Numbered from the stretch's first letter, positions 8,899 through 18,920 are shown. The stretch: 64,000 bases of DNA from Clostridium_AD sp050717535 (GCF_050717535.1 NZ_JBOITM010000075.1:31607-95606), one strand, 5' to 3'. The notes: generated by a model not told the origin, from the letters alone. Program-made: numbers and translations.

Positions 8899-9852
8899 CT
8901 AAAATTTGAATACATCCTTTTTAATCTTCTTTAATACTGGTGGTAAGCTTTCTGCAATAGTTTTATTCTCCATATAAGAAAATTCCTCTGGGCAATTCTT
9001 AAATGTTGCCTTATATGCATATAAAAATTGATAGTTCAAACCATATTTATTATCGAAGAAACTATTCATTTTTTTATCTCCATATTTTGGATCGCCAATA
9101 ATTGCATTCCCTAAGTGACTTAAATGCGCTCTAAGTTGATGGCTTCTTCCTGTTAATAAATTAATATCTATTAGAGAAAATGTACCACAGCTTTCTATAG
9201 TTTTAACTTCCATTGCTATTCTTTTTGTATCTGGCATTTCAGTGTCAAACACCTGTGATATATTTGCATCCTCATTTTTATATATATATCCCTCATAAAT
9301 TCCATCTTTAATTCTATTTTTTACAAGTGCCATGTAAAATTTCTCAACGTTTCTTTCTCTTATCATCTCATTTAAAAGCTTAAGAGATTTGAAATTTTTT
9401 CCAAATATAACTATGCCTGAAGTGTTTCTATCTAATCTATTACATGGTGCTGGTGTAAAAGTTATTTCATTTTCTGGCTGGTAATCTCCCTTATCATACA
9501 AATAAGATAACACATAATCTATTAAGGTAGCTTCTCCACCCTTTTTATCAGAATGAACTAAAACACCTGGCCATTTTTCCACCATTAATATATTGGAATC
9601 TTCAAAGGTTATTTTTAATTTATTATCAATTCTTTGAAAGGGTTCTTTTTTAACATCGCTAGTAATATATTTTGTTTCAACAATATCACCTTCAATTAAA
9701 CAATGTTTTTCCTTGATTTTACTACCATTAACCCTAATATCACCTTTTCTAAAAGCTTTATATATTTTGCTTAGTGGTACATCTCCAAGTACTTTTCTCA
9801 TAAATTTATCCGTTCTTTGTCCTGCTTCATTTGCTCCAATTTCTATTCTCAT
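8899..9852 (-). CDS. RluA-family 23S rRNA pseudouridine synthase
   Basis: 317-residue protein. An S4 RNA-binding domain (about residues 12-60, with FRKGDIRVNG) precedes the pseudouridine synthase catalytic domain. The catalytic aspartate D141 lies in NRLDRNTSG, a variant of the usual HRLDxxTSG in which histidine is replaced by asparagine. The later motif LTGRSHQLRAHLSHLG is well conserved. It isomerises uridine in rRNA, most likely at an RluC- or RluD-like position. It has a good ribosome binding site (AGGAGGATT just before the ATG). The precise target cannot be read from sequence. Confidence 0.88.
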   Translation of the reverse strand: MRIEIGANEAGQRTDKFMRKVLGDVPLSKIYKAFRKGDIRVNGSKIKEKHCLIEGDIVETKYITSDVKKEPFQRIDNKLKITFEDSNILMVEKWPGVLVHSDKKGGEATLIDYVLSYLYDKGDYQPENEITFTPAPCNRLDRNTSGIVIFGKNFKSLKLLNEMIRERNVEKFYMALVKNRIKDGIYEGYIYKNEDANISQVFDTEMPDTKRIAMEVKTIESCGTFSLIDINLLTGRSHQLRAHLSHLGNAIIGDPKYGDKKMNSFFDNKYGLNYQFLYAYKATFKNCPEEFSYMENKTIAESLPPVLKKIKKDVFKF

Positions 9853-10002
9853 ACAAATCCTCCTAATTATTCCATCTCTAGTACATCTATCTATAGTTTT
9901 TTATCTAATGACGAATTCCCTATATAATTAAATTTATCTCGTAATAAATCACTTTACACTTTTAAAAAATTACATCAAGCATTAATTATATACTAAAATG
10001 TG

Positions 10003-11175
10003 CTATGAATTCAATAGAAATTCATAAGCTAATTTACATTGCAATGCTACACCTATGGATAAACAGCTCTCATCTATGTCAAATAAACTTCCATGAGCCG
10101 GATTATCTATACCTTTTTCCTGGTTTCCACATCCTAAAAAGTAAAATAGCGCTGGTCTTTCATTTGAGAAATAAGCAAAACTTTCCACACCCATGGTAGG
10201 CTGGTCTACTTTATAAACATTACTTTTTCCAATTGCTTCACTTGCCTTTATTTCAAACAATCCTGCTAAGTCATCATTATTATAAAGACAAGGATAACTT
10301 TCCTCTATTTTAATTTCACATTTCCCCCTCATAGAACTAACTATGCCTTCTACTACTTGAACTAATCTTTTCTTTATGTATTCCCTATGTTCACTTTTCA
10401 TCGATCTAATAATTCCTGATATTATAACTTCTTCTGGTATAATATTTTGAGCTGTGCCTCCATGAAAAGTACCTATAGTAATTACAGCAGCATCTGTAGG
10501 TGGTATTTCCCTGCTTACTATGCTTTGAAGTGAAATAATAACATTACTTGCTATTACAATAGGATCAATAGTCATATGTGGACTTGCACCATGCCCTCCT
10601 TTACCCATTATTTTTATAGTAAATGGGTTTGATGCTGCATATGCCACACCTCTTTTTAAACCAACAGTTCCCGCCTCTAACCACTCTTCTACATGAAGCC
10701 CAATAACAGCATCCACCTTAGGGTTTTCTAGTACTCCTGCACTAATCATGAGTGGTGCCCCACCAGTAGTTTCTTCTGCAGGTTCAAAAAAGAATTTAAC
10801 GTTTCCATTAATTTCATCTTTAATACTATTTAAAATTTTAGCTGCACCTAAAAGTATAGTGGTATGAGCATCATGTCCACAAGCATGCATTTTTCCAGAA
10901 GTTTTTGAGGAATAACTGCATACTTTCTTATCCTCTAGGGGAAGTGCATCCATATCTGCCCTTAGTGCGATGGTTTTATCACCCTTACCTCTAATAATCG
11001 CGCAGATTCCTGTTCCCGCTACCTCGTAAAACTCAATACCTTCCTTTGATAAAAAATCTTTTACCTTTTGGGAAGTTCTAAATAAATCGAAACCTAGTTC
11101 TGGATTTTCATGAAGATCCCGTCTTATTTTTATTAATTCACTCTCAATATCTTTTGCCTTAGCTAAAAAATCCAT
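10003..11175 (-). CDS. M20-family metal-dependent amidohydrolase (N-acyl amino acid/hippurate hydrolase type)
   Basis: 390 residues from the chosen ATG at 11175, which follows AAAGAGGTG by seven bases; the open frame extends 34 codons upstream but would overlap the preceding gene. The metal-binding signature is complete: C99-x-H101 in MHACGHDAHTT, E134/E135 in EPAEET and H161 in GLHVEEW. A lid/dimerisation domain occupies about residues 185-290. The closest functions are N-acyl-L-amino acid amidohydrolase, aminobenzoyl-glutamate or hippurate hydrolases, acting in the cytoplasm. It follows the FtsA-like gene by 89 bases and may be cotranscribed. Confidence 0.85.
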   Translation of the reverse strand: MDFLAKAKDIESELIKIRRDLHENPELGFDLFRTSQKVKDFLSKEGIEFYEVAGTGICAIIRGKGDKTIALRADMDALPLEDKKVCSYSSKTSGKMHACGHDAHTTILLGAAKILNSIKDEINGNVKFFFEPAEETTGGAPLMISAGVLENPKVDAVIGLHVEEWLEAGTVGLKRGVAYAASNPFTIKIMGKGGHGASPHMTIDPIVIASNVIISLQSIVSREIPPTDAAVITIGTFHGGTAQNIIPEEVIISGIIRSMKSEHREYIKKRLVQVVEGIVSSMRGKCEIKIEESYPCLYNNDDLAGLFEIKASEAIGKSNVYKVDQPTMGVESFAYFSNERPALFYFLGCGNQEKGIDNPAHGSLFDIDESCLSIGVALQCKLAYEFLLNS

Positions 11176-11264
11176 TATTAACACCTCTTTACTTGCATGC
11201 CATCCAAAAAAATAACTAGTGAGTAAACTGCTTATTCTAGTCTTTTGTTTCGGATGAACCAATG

Positions 11265-13319
11265 CTATTTTTCCCAATATATCTTGATTATATCTCCATT
11301 GTTTAGTGGCTGGTAATAACTAGCTTTGATGTCATTCAGCATCAGTATTAGATTTCCCTTTGACTTAGATAAATCAAATTCTACATAATCAAATATATCC
11401 ACAAATATATATTTTTCTTTATTTTTAAGGGTTATGATTTTTTTATTAACTTCGACAACAACTTGAACCATGACTTTTCCTACTTCATTTCCTACTTTAT
11501 TATGTACATCTTTTGTTCCATCATATTCATTATTAATTACCTTGCTCTCATATCTTTCTACAACAGGTTTTTCATCTTTTATAGTTGCACTATATATTTT
11601 GTCCCCTTCTTTTATAACATATTCCACAAAAATTTCACTATTATTCATTATGAAAGTTGAGGCTTTTACAATATCCGGATAATTTTCTGCATAGTCCTGC
11701 ATTGTAGTAGGGATTACTATAGTAACATTGTCATCTTCTTTTATTACAGCATTTATTAGAGCTCTCTCCCCATTAATGAATCCTATTGGTTCAATGTTTT
11801 GTATTATATCATCAAAGTAAAAACTCACGGCTTGAATATTCTTCACAAAATCCATAATTCTAGGCTCAGCATTTTTCCCATCTTTAGAGAAACTAACTTC
11901 TATAATATCGCCCTCTTTTACCTCAGAATCAATATTACTAAGGGTATCATTTATCTTGATCTCTGCCCCCACACCTAAAGTTCCAAAAGCTACTCTTTTT
12001 ATTCCATCAACTATAAATCTTATATTACGTCCATTCTTACCAATCAATATTTTAGGGCTAATGCCTTCTTGCACCATTACATCCATAACAGTATGTTTAT
12101 GTGCATTAAATAAACTTACAATTTTATCATTTATAGTAACATCAACAAAGTCATGTCCTAATTTCTTAATTGATATAAGTGCTATCCCTAAAACTGTAAC
12201 CCCAACACTTCCCATTTCGTCGTTACAAATACAGTCAACCACTGCTTCTCTGCCTTTAATTGCAACCCTTTGTATTGGAAGATTTAAAATTTTCGATATA
12301 TTTTCTTTTATTAATGGCGTATGTGCTCCACCTCCTACTAGAAATACAGCATTAGGAGCTTTCCCTCCATTTAATTCAATTATTTTGTTTCCAATTTCTT
12401 CTGAAATCTTCATTACTACAGGACTAATTATTTTTAATACTTCCTCTGGCTCTATTTCATTATCAAGCCCTAAAACATCAGTATATTGAATTTTGTTTTT
12501 GCCACCGCATTGCTTTTTAATTTCTTCAGCTGTATTAAAATCCACTAAATATGCTTGTGCTACTATTTCTGTTACCTCATCACCCGCCATAGGTACCATA
12601 CCATATGCACTTATACTATCCTTACTACTAATAGCAATATCGGAAGTACCTGCACCAATATCCACTAATGCTAAATTCAAGAGTCGCAGCTTCTGTGGTA
12701 TTGCAGCTTCCATGGCCGCTATTGGCTCTAGGGTTAAACTTACAACCTCAAGTGAAGCCTTATTCATAACTACATAAAGACTATCGACTACTGACCTAGG
12801 AAGGAAGGTAGCGATTATTTCAACTGCAATCTTTTCTCCTTTGTGTGAGTTTAAATTTGAGATTATGTATCCATTTAAGTAATAATTTTTCACGCTATAT
12901 CCTACACAATAAAGCTTACCTTGAGTAGACTTATTGACTTCATTTTCTGCCATTTTAACCGCAGTAAGGTCTAAACTTCTAATAACTTCCCTATTAATCT
13001 CACTATCGCTTTCTACTTCTATTTCTGACTTTATTGTTGTAGTCCTTAAAAATCTTCCAGCAGCAGCAATAGCTACTTTAGATAATGAAATATTTAAGAT
13101 TCCCTCTAACTGCTTTTTAACCCTTTTTACTCCATTAGCTACAAGTTGAATATCATGAATCTGACCATCGACCATAGCTCTTTCTTCATGTTCTATATAA
13201 CTTTCAGCAATAACTTGAAATTTTTTCTCCGTGATTACTCCTACTGTCCCTATGATGGATCTTGTCCCTATATCTAATGCAAATATGAGTTCTTCACCAT
13301 TTATATTTGTGATTTCCAT
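11265..13319 (-). CDS. FtsA/PilM-like actin-family ATPase with long C-terminal extension
   Basis: 684 residues, against about 410-420 for classical FtsA. The actin-fold ATP-binding motifs are present: phosphate-1 ALDIGTRSIIGTVG (14-27), phosphate-2 LVDIGAGTSDIAI and the adenosine motif VFLVGGGAHTPLI. An SHS2/1C-like region sits between. After about residue 385 come roughly 300 residues rich in beta strands, ending EFDLSKSKGNLILMLNDIKA, with no FtsA-type C-terminal membrane amphipathic helix visible. Clostridial proteins of this type are usually annotated as a cell division FtsA domain protein. Whether it acts in division, pilus assembly or sporulation is not shown. It is not next to ftsZ or dcw genes. 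Confidence 0.72.
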   Translation of the reverse strand: MEITNINGEELIFALDIGTRSIIGTVGVITEKKFQVIAESYIEHEERAMVDGQIHDIQLVANGVKRVKKQLEGILNISLSKVAIAAAGRFLRTTTIKSEIEVESDSEINREVIRSLDLTAVKMAENEVNKSTQGKLYCVGYSVKNYYLNGYIISNLNSHKGEKIAVEIIATFLPRSVVDSLYVVMNKASLEVVSLTLEPIAAMEAAIPQKLRLLNLALVDIGAGTSDIAISSKDSISAYGMVPMAGDEVTEIVAQAYLVDFNTAEEIKKQCGGKNKIQYTDVLGLDNEIEPEEVLKIISPVVMKISEEIGNKIIELNGGKAPNAVFLVGGGAHTPLIKENISKILNLPIQRVAIKGREAVVDCICNDEMGSVGVTVLGIALISIKKLGHDFVDVTINDKIVSLFNAHKHTVMDVMVQEGISPKILIGKNGRNIRFIVDGIKRVAFGTLGVGAEIKINDTLSNIDSEVKEGDIIEVSFSKDGKNAEPRIMDFVKNIQAVSFYFDDIIQNIEPIGFINGERALINAVIKEDDNVTIVIPTTMQDYAENYPDIVKASTFIMNNSEIFVEYVIKEGDKIYSATIKDEKPVVERYESKVINNEYDGTKDVHNKVGNEVGKVMVQVVVEVNKKIITLKNKEKYIFVDIFDYVEFDLSKSKGNLILMLNDIKASYYQPLNNGDIIKIYWEK

Positions 13320-13382
13320 TTTTATACCTCTTCTTCACAAAATTATTTAAATATATATTAGGCAAATATTATACAAAATTTT

Positions 13383-13415
13383 ATTAAGCTCATATTCTAT
13401 GAATATGAGCTTAAT
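13383..13415 (-). terminator. Perfect 15-bp hairpin between hypothetical gene and FtsA-like gene
   Basis: ATTAAGCTCATATTC at 13383-13397 pairs perfectly with 13401-13415 across a three-base loop. On the minus strand it is followed by an imperfect T-run. It should end transcripts of the gene at 13453-13752. Confidence 0.6.
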
Positions 13416-13452
13416 AAAATTATATAACATTATATAACAATATTCAACAAAA

Positions 13453-13752
13453 CTACTGCATTAACTTAATTACTCCAGAGTTTTCTGATATATATGGTAA
13501 TTCTTTTATAATATTGTAAATATATTTAGGTTTTAATTTATCATCTTTCAAAACCTGCTCTAATGATAATTCATTGTAGTACAATAGCTTACACCAAAAA
13601 TCCACAAAATCATCTCTTGTAATAAAAATCACATTACCTCGCTCTTTAACTGTAAATCCGCAATTAAATTTCTCCAAAATTTCTACATTTGGATAGTCTT
13701 CATCTGCCAAAATTCGGCGTACATCCTCCCACATTTTCTTAAATGGAATCAT
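13453..13752 (-). CDS. Small conserved-type hypothetical protein
   Basis: 99 residues from the ATG at 13752, chosen because TAGGAGGGG precedes it at the right distance; a longer frame to 13863 lacks such a site. It is soluble and alpha/beta-like, begins MIPFKKMWEDVRRIL, and has no signal peptide or membrane segment. I do not recognise a domain. It lies between the helicase gene (156 bases upstream) and a strong hairpin and has its own ribosome binding site, so it is very likely a real gene of unknown function. Confidence 0.65.
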   Translation of the reverse strand: MIPFKKMWEDVRRILADEDYPNVEILEKFNCGFTVKERGNVIFITRDDFVDFWCKLLYYNELSLEQVLKDDKLKPKYIYNIIKELPYISENSGVIKLMQ

Positions 13753-13907
13753 AAAACCCCTCCTAATTGAACAATTTACTTTCTTAGTATGCCAAGTATC
13801 CTTGTTATGTAAAATATTACGTCTGATTACATTATATGTTTTTTTCTTTTCCTTTGCAAGCAAAGAATAGAATCAATAGAATGCATTGTTTAATTTATAA
13901 CTCTATT

Positions 13908-15962
13908 TTATACTTTCGAAATTAAAGCATTATTATATAACACCTCAGCATCAAATTTTCTTATAATTCCACCCTCGAATTCAAGATTTATATCTCTATT
14001 AGTAATAGAAATTACTTTTCCAGTTCCAAAATTTTTATGTAATATAATATCTCCTTCTTTGAAAGGTAAGTTCGCTCCGCCTTCCCCCATAATTTTGCAT
14101 TCCACAACAAATCGTGAAGTTTCTTTTACTTTTCCTTTTACACTTTTACAAATGCTAAGCCAAACATTATCTATGGCTCTTGTTATTCCTACATAAAATA
14201 GTCTTCGTTCTTCTTCTATGTTTTTATCCATGCTATTTACATGTGGGATATTTTCCTCATTACAATTAATTAAAAATACATTTTTAAACTCCATACCTTT
14301 TACGCCATGAATTGTACTAAGTATTACAGCATCCTCATCCACATTTTTCTTTCCTTTACTAATTTCTTCTTTAACCTGATCTACATGGGCCAAAAAAGCA
14401 ATAATAGAGTTATAGCCTTCTATAGATTGTCTAAATTCGTCAATAACATCCTCCATCTCCCCTAAATGAATTTTAAATTTGCTGCAGTACTCCACAATAT
14501 AGTCATGATAGCCAATACTTAAAACTATATTATCTATTGCGCTTTTAAGTGAAAGTTTGTTCAAAATATGAATATCTTTTTTTAACTTATCTAACATTTT
14601 CATTTGGAACACTGGTATTCCTTCAGATTCCTTTAACATTTCAAAGCAGTCTTCACGTACAATATTTCTTCTTAATTTATCTAAATTTAATTTACTTATA
14701 TATCTAAAGGGCTTATTAATTATTCTAAGAAAGCTAAATTTATCAGAGCTATCAATACTTAGTTTTAAATATGCAATTATATCCTTACAAATGAAATGCT
14801 GAAAAAAGTCATATTCCCTATCTAAAAGCTTAAAAGGTATTCTTTTTTTAATAAAAATATCTATTATACTTCTGCACTCTACATTTGTTCTGTACAATAT
14901 GGCATTATCACTATAATTTTTATCCTGTGTTTCCTTGCGCCTTTGGATAATACAACTAATCTCCTCTGCCTGAGAGTTTTCATTTATATTATTAATTACA
15001 ACAATACCGCCGTCCTTCTCTTTAAATGCCACTATGTCTTTTTCATTTCTCATTTTGTTATTCCGTATAATATTCATGGATATTTCCACTATATTCTTTG
15101 GACACCTATAGTTAGTTGAAAGAGGCAGCTTCCCTCCCCCTTTAAAGTGCTGTGAAAACTTAACCATACACTCAGGGTTTGATCCCCTAAACCCATAAAT
15201 ACATTGGTCCTCATCGCCTACTGCAAAAATAGAATTATCTTCATTTAGTAGTTTTAATATCTCCACCTGCATAGAATCGCAGTCTTGAAACTCATCAACT
15301 AAAATATGCTGAAACAGACTTCTATATCCCTGTAGCACCTTGTAATTTTTTATAAACAAATCTCTACAGCCTATTTGTAGATCATCAAAGTCATATAAGT
15401 TTTTTTCTTTCCTATACTGCTCATATATATTATAGGCTGCTGTAAATATTCCTTTATCAATACTAGGAGCAAAATTTTCCATTGAATCACCGCTTGTTTT
15501 AAATACAGAAATACTATTTATTACCTCTTTTACTTTTTCATCACTTACCTCATCTAAATAGGACATTAAAACATTTTTTATTAGCTTATATACCTCAAGT
15601 GTGTCTATTATAGCTATCTCACCATAATAATTTTTGAGAATTTTATAAAATAAGCCATGGAAGGTTCCAAAAAACGGAACTCTGTCTCTTCCATTTATAG
15701 CAATATATCTATTTTTCATATTTATTGCCGCAGCTCTTGTAAAAGTAATGACAATAATATTTTTAGGACTAGTCTTTTGCTCATTTATTAAATTAACAAT
15801 TCTATTAACAATAACCACCGTTTTACCTGAACCTGGCCCCGCTGTAACTAACAAATTCCTACTATCTGAAAAAACAGCTGCTCGTTGTTCTTTACTTAAT
15901 TTTGTATTTATCCTGCTATTACTTACTTTATTATTCATACTGATTTTTGTCTCCATTTTCAT
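13908..15962 (-). CDS. UvrD/PcrA-type superfamily 1 DNA helicase
   Basis: 684-residue ATP-dependent 3'-5' helicase. All SF1A motifs are visible: Walker A GPGSGKT (42-48), Walker B/motif II LVDEFQD, motif III QCIYGFRGSN, motif V STIHGVKGMEF and motif VI RRLFYVGITRA. The last 60 residues (GDIILHKNFGTGKVISI) form the Tudor-like tail that in PcrA binds RNA polymerase. Its likely work is nucleotide excision repair, replication-fork clearance or transcription-coupled repair. It is slightly shorter than typical PcrA (about 720-750). The second ATG (15956) is better spaced from GGGTG than the first. Confidence 0.85.
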   Translation of the reverse strand: MKMETKISMNNKVSNSRINTKLSKEQRAAVFSDSRNLLVTAGPGSGKTVVIVNRIVNLINEQKTSPKNIIVITFTRAAAINMKNRYIAINGRDRVPFFGTFHGLFYKILKNYYGEIAIIDTLEVYKLIKNVLMSYLDEVSDEKVKEVINSISVFKTSGDSMENFAPSIDKGIFTAAYNIYEQYRKEKNLYDFDDLQIGCRDLFIKNYKVLQGYRSLFQHILVDEFQDCDSMQVEILKLLNEDNSIFAVGDEDQCIYGFRGSNPECMVKFSQHFKGGGKLPLSTNYRCPKNIVEISMNIIRNNKMRNEKDIVAFKEKDGGIVVINNINENSQAEEISCIIQRRKETQDKNYSDNAILYRTNVECRSIIDIFIKKRIPFKLLDREYDFFQHFICKDIIAYLKLSIDSSDKFSFLRIINKPFRYISKLNLDKLRRNIVREDCFEMLKESEGIPVFQMKMLDKLKKDIHILNKLSLKSAIDNIVLSIGYHDYIVEYCSKFKIHLGEMEDVIDEFRQSIEGYNSIIAFLAHVDQVKEEISKGKKNVDEDAVILSTIHGVKGMEFKNVFLINCNEENIPHVNSMDKNIEEERRLFYVGITRAIDNVWLSICKSVKGKVKETSRFVVECKIMGEGGANLPFKEGDIILHKNFGTGKVISITNRDINLEFEGGIIRKFDAEVLYNNALISKV

Positions 15963-16024
15963 TCACCCGCTTTAAATTGTCGTATATTATGTTTATACCC
16001 AAAACCCTATTGTAATAATCCTAT

Positions 16025-16054
16025 TTAAACATTAAAATATAAATATGTTATAAT
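16025..16054 (+). promoter_or_regulatory. Probable sigma-A promoter of pncB (extended -10)
   Basis: TGTTATAAT at 16046-16054 is an extended -10 element. A weak -35 (TTAAAC at 16025-16030) lies about 18 bases upstream. The pncB start codon is 42 bases downstream. Confidence 0.5.
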
Positions 16055-16095
16055 TTCATTATATACTTTTATTAAATTTCAAAGGGGAAAAAATT

Positions 16096-17574
16096 ATGAA
16101 TTACTCAAAAGAATTCAATATACACAATGAAAGAAACCTAACAATGCTAGTAGACTTTTATGAATTAACTATGGGAAACGGTTATCTCCATAATAATGTT
16201 CAGGACAAAATTGCCTACTTTGATATGTTTTTCAGACGAATTCCTGATGGCGGTGGATATTGTATCATGGCTGGGGTACAACAATTAATTGAATATCTTT
16301 CAAATTTAAAATTTTCAGAAGATGATATATCTTATCTTAAAAGCAAGGGCACTTTTTCAGAAGAGTTTATAAATTATCTAGTAAATTTTAAATTTACTTG
16401 TGATGTATGGGCAGTGCCAGAAGGCTATCCTGTTTTTCCAGGGGAACCTTTGGTTATAGTTAAAGGACCTGTTATGCAGGCTCAATTTGTTGAAACAATG
16501 GTGCTTCTCACAATAAATCACCAAACCTTAATAGCTACAAAAGCAAGTAGAATATGTAGAGCTGCAAAACATAGACCCGTTATGGAATTTGGTTCTAGAC
16601 GTGCTCAGGGTTATGATGGGGCTATATATGGGGCTCGTGCAGCCGTAATTGGTGGTTGTGTTGGTACTGCCTGTACCATAGCTGATGAAATGTTTGGCAT
16701 TCCTGCACTAGGTACCATGGCTCATAGTTGGGTGCAGCTTTTTGATTCTGAATATGATTCATTTAAAGCTTGGGCTGAAACTTACCCTGATAATTGTGTA
16801 CTACTTATAGATACCTATAACGTACTACTATCTGGTGTTCCAAATGCCATAAAGGTATTTAATGAGATACTTAAACCTATGGGCAAAAGACCTAAAGGAA
16901 TCAGGATTGATAGCGGAGATATTACTTATTTAACAAAAAAAGTCAGAATAATGCTAGATGATGCCGGATACGAAGATGTAAAAATCACTATTTCCAACTC
17001 ACTTGATGAATATATAATAAGAGGAGTTTTGGAAAACGGAGCACAAATTGATAACTTCGGTGTAGGTGAACGACTTATTACTGCAAGATCAGAACCAGTA
17101 TTTGGTGGTGTTTACAAGCTTGTTGCTATTGAAAATAATGGAGAAATAATACCAAAAATTAAAATCAGCGAGAATGAAGAAAAAATCACCAACCCCGCTT
17201 TTAAAAAGCTATATAGAATTTTTGATAAAACTTCACACAAGGCTATTGCAGATTTCATAACCTTACATGATGAGGTAATTGATGAAAGTAAACCACTTGA
17301 AATATTTAATCAAATATACACTTGGAAAAAGAAGAAAATTAAAAACTTCTATGTGAAAGATCTTATGGTTAAAATTTTCGAAAACGGACAGCCTATATAT
17401 GAATCTCCCTCAGTTTTGGAGATAAAAGCACTTTCGGCTAAAGAAGTTTCTAAATTATGGAGTGAAGTTTTAAGATTTGAAAACCCACATGCATATTATG
17501 TGGATCTTTCTTCGGATTTATGGAATCTTAAGCAAGGATTATTAAATTATTATTCTGAAAGCTTTGAGGAATAA
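16096..17574 (+). CDS. pncB: Nicotinate phosphoribosyltransferase
   Basis: 492-residue cytoplasmic enzyme that makes nicotinate mononucleotide from nicotinate and phosphoribosyl pyrophosphate, using ATP, in NAD salvage. Family signatures are clear: NLTMLVDFYELTMGNGYL near the start, FGSRRAQGYDGAIYGARA in the centre, TMAHSWVQ (the histidine region phosphorylated in the family) and GIRIDSGD. The start ATG follows AAAGGGGA. A HesB-like gene follows after 46 bases, and no terminator separates them, so they are probably cotranscribed. Confidence 0.93.
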   Translation: MNYSKEFNIHNERNLTMLVDFYELTMGNGYLHNNVQDKIAYFDMFFRRIPDGGGYCIMAGVQQLIEYLSNLKFSEDDISYLKSKGTFSEEFINYLVNFKFTCDVWAVPEGYPVFPGEPLVIVKGPVMQAQFVETMVLLTINHQTLIATKASRICRAAKHRPVMEFGSRRAQGYDGAIYGARAAVIGGCVGTACTIADEMFGIPALGTMAHSWVQLFDSEYDSFKAWAETYPDNCVLLIDTYNVLLSGVPNAIKVFNEILKPMGKRPKGIRIDSGDITYLTKKVRIMLDDAGYEDVKITISNSLDEYIIRGVLENGAQIDNFGVGERLITARSEPVFGGVYKLVAIENNGEIIPKIKISENEEKITNPAFKKLYRIFDKTSHKAIADFITLHDEVIDESKPLEIFNQIYTWKKKKIKNFYVKDLMVKIFENGQPIYESPSVLEIKALSAKEVSKLWSEVLRFENPHAYYVDLSSDLWNLKQGLLNYYSESFEE

Positions 17575-17620
17575 CTAGAACGTTTTGTTATCCACCTCAA
17601 AGAACAACTAGGAGGTATTT

Positions 17621-17980
17621 ATGGAGCAAACGCTAAAAATCAAGCTTTCAAAAGCAGCTCATGCTGAGCTTATTAAAATGATTAAAAAAAGTGTTGACTA
17701 TTCTAGTATAAGATTTGTGTATACAAGTGGTTGTTGCAAATCTGCTAAAGTTGATATTTATTTAGACAATTTTAAAACAGGTGATATTAAAAATAATATT
17801 GATGATTTGCCAATATTATATGAGAACACTCTTTTGGACAACATTAACGAACTTACAATAGCCTATACAGATTCTAGATTTTGGGTTAAAACAGTATCTC
17901 CAAAAGATATTAACAAACATAGTTCCAAGGCTAATAGTGATTCCTGTAATGGTTGCTCTGGAAGTTGCGGTTCTCATTAG
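17621..17980 (+). CDS. HesB/IscA-like iron-sulfur protein with cysteine-rich tail
   Basis: 119-residue protein. The body (KIKLSKAAHAELIKMI ... FVYTSGCCKSAKVDIYLD) resembles the HesB/IscA fold. The usual C-terminal CGCG motif is replaced by a longer tail, SCNGCSGSCGSH, with the cysteines likely to hold iron or a cluster. An AGGAGG site precedes the ATG. It sits directly behind pncB and ends in a strong terminator. A role in cluster assembly or iron handling is inferred from the fold and cysteines only. Confidence 0.65.
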   Translation: MEQTLKIKLSKAAHAELIKMIKKSVDYSSIRFVYTSGCCKSAKVDIYLDNFKTGDIKNNIDDLPILYENTLLDNINELTIAYTDSRFWVKTVSPKDINKHSSKANSDSCNGCSGSCGSH

Positions 17981-17998
17981 TTCTTATTTAAAATAATA

Positions 17999-18037
17999 AA
18001 GAAGGAAACCAATATTAATTTGGTTTCCTTCTTTTTC
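17999..18037. terminator. Strong terminator between HesB-like gene and ndk
   Basis: Arms 17999-18012 and 18020-18033 pair over 14 bases (AAGAAGGAAACCAA) around a seven-base loop and are followed by a T-rich run on the plus strand. The A-rich left flank lets it serve the convergent ndk gene as well. Confidence 0.85.
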
Positions 18038-18511
18038 TTATACATTTATTAATGGGCCATCAATCTTTTTGAATGAATCCACATTTTTCTTATACTTATC
18101 TTCATAAGTAAGTTCTGGAAACCAAATTGCAATTTCACGTTCTGCACTTTCAGGACAATCTGAGGCATGAACTAGATTGTGAGTTTTATCTAATGTAAAT
18201 TCCCCTCGGATGCTAGCTAGTTCTGCTTTTACAGGGTCCTTATCTCCATTGATTTTACGCACTACATCAATAGCTTTTTCGCCCCTAATAATCATTGCAC
18301 ACATTTTACCTTCAGTAACATAGTTTATTAATTCTTCAAAATATTCTCTTCCCGCATGTTCGATATAATGTTGTTTTGCATCATCCACTGTAGCAGTAAT
18401 CATTTTTAATGCCACAATTTCTAGTGACTTTTCTTCATAATGATTAAGAATTTTCCCAATAAGTCCTCGTTTAACTCCATCAGGTTTAATTAAAACTAAG
18501 GTTCTTTCCAT
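18038..18511 (-). CDS. ndk: Nucleoside diphosphate kinase
   Basis: 157 residues, slightly longer than the usual 130-150. It transfers the gamma-phosphate from ATP to other nucleoside diphosphates through a phosphohistidine. The active-site histidine is H115 in HNLVHASD, and the N-terminus MERTLVLIKPDGVKRGLIG is canonical. The C-terminal extension (YKKNVDSFKKIDGPLINV) is not part of the core. It is monocistronic, converging on the HesB-like gene with a shared terminator. Confidence 0.95.
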   Translation of the reverse strand: MERTLVLIKPDGVKRGLIGKILNHYEEKSLEIVALKMITATVDDAKQHYIEHAGREYFEELINYVTEGKMCAMIIRGEKAIDVVRKINGDKDPVKAELASIRGEFTLDKTHNLVHASDCPESAEREIAIWFPELTYEDKYKKNVDSFKKIDGPLINV

Positions 18512-18595
18512 ATAAATTCACTTCCCTGCTCTTTATTAATTATAAATTTAATTATATCCCATAATTACATAAAATACACAACTGCACAAAAAATC

Positions 18596-18811
18596 CTATG
18601 AATATTTTTCTTTATATAACATTTTTAATTGGGAATTGAAATCATCATTAAACAAATCATAGTCAGAAATATTTTTGATAGTGAAAGGTTTGAAATTTTT
18701 TAGCTCAACGAATGGACATTTACCACCATTCTCTGCCCATTTATATAATGCACACTCCTTAAAACAGTCTATTTCTTCTTCTATAGTTGTTAGAAAAGGA
18801 CACTGTAACAT
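18596..18811 (-). CDS. Small cysteine-containing hypothetical protein
   Basis: 71-residue soluble protein with cysteines spaced as CPF-x11-C-x3-C-x10-CPF (positions 4, 16, 20 and 32), which could form a metal-binding knuckle. GAGGTGATG precedes the start at a good distance. No function is recognised. It lies 84 bases upstream of ndk on the same strand. Confidence 0.6.
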   Translation of the reverse strand: MLQCPFLTTIEEEIDCFKECALYKWAENGGKCPFVELKNFKPFTIKNISDYDLFNDDFNSQLKMLYKEKYS

Positions 18812-18920
18812 TTCATCACCTCATTCCCATAATTTTCTATTATCGTAACATTATAAGACATTTAAGCAATAATTTATAGTGTTTTTATAAATTAATTTAC
18901 AAAATAATTTATTCTAGTCT

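Noticed and set aside
11956..12489. 177-codon plus-strand frame inside the FtsA-like gene
   Set aside because: It is antisense to a well-conserved coding gene and rich in Ser/Pro/Thr as expected of a shadow frame.
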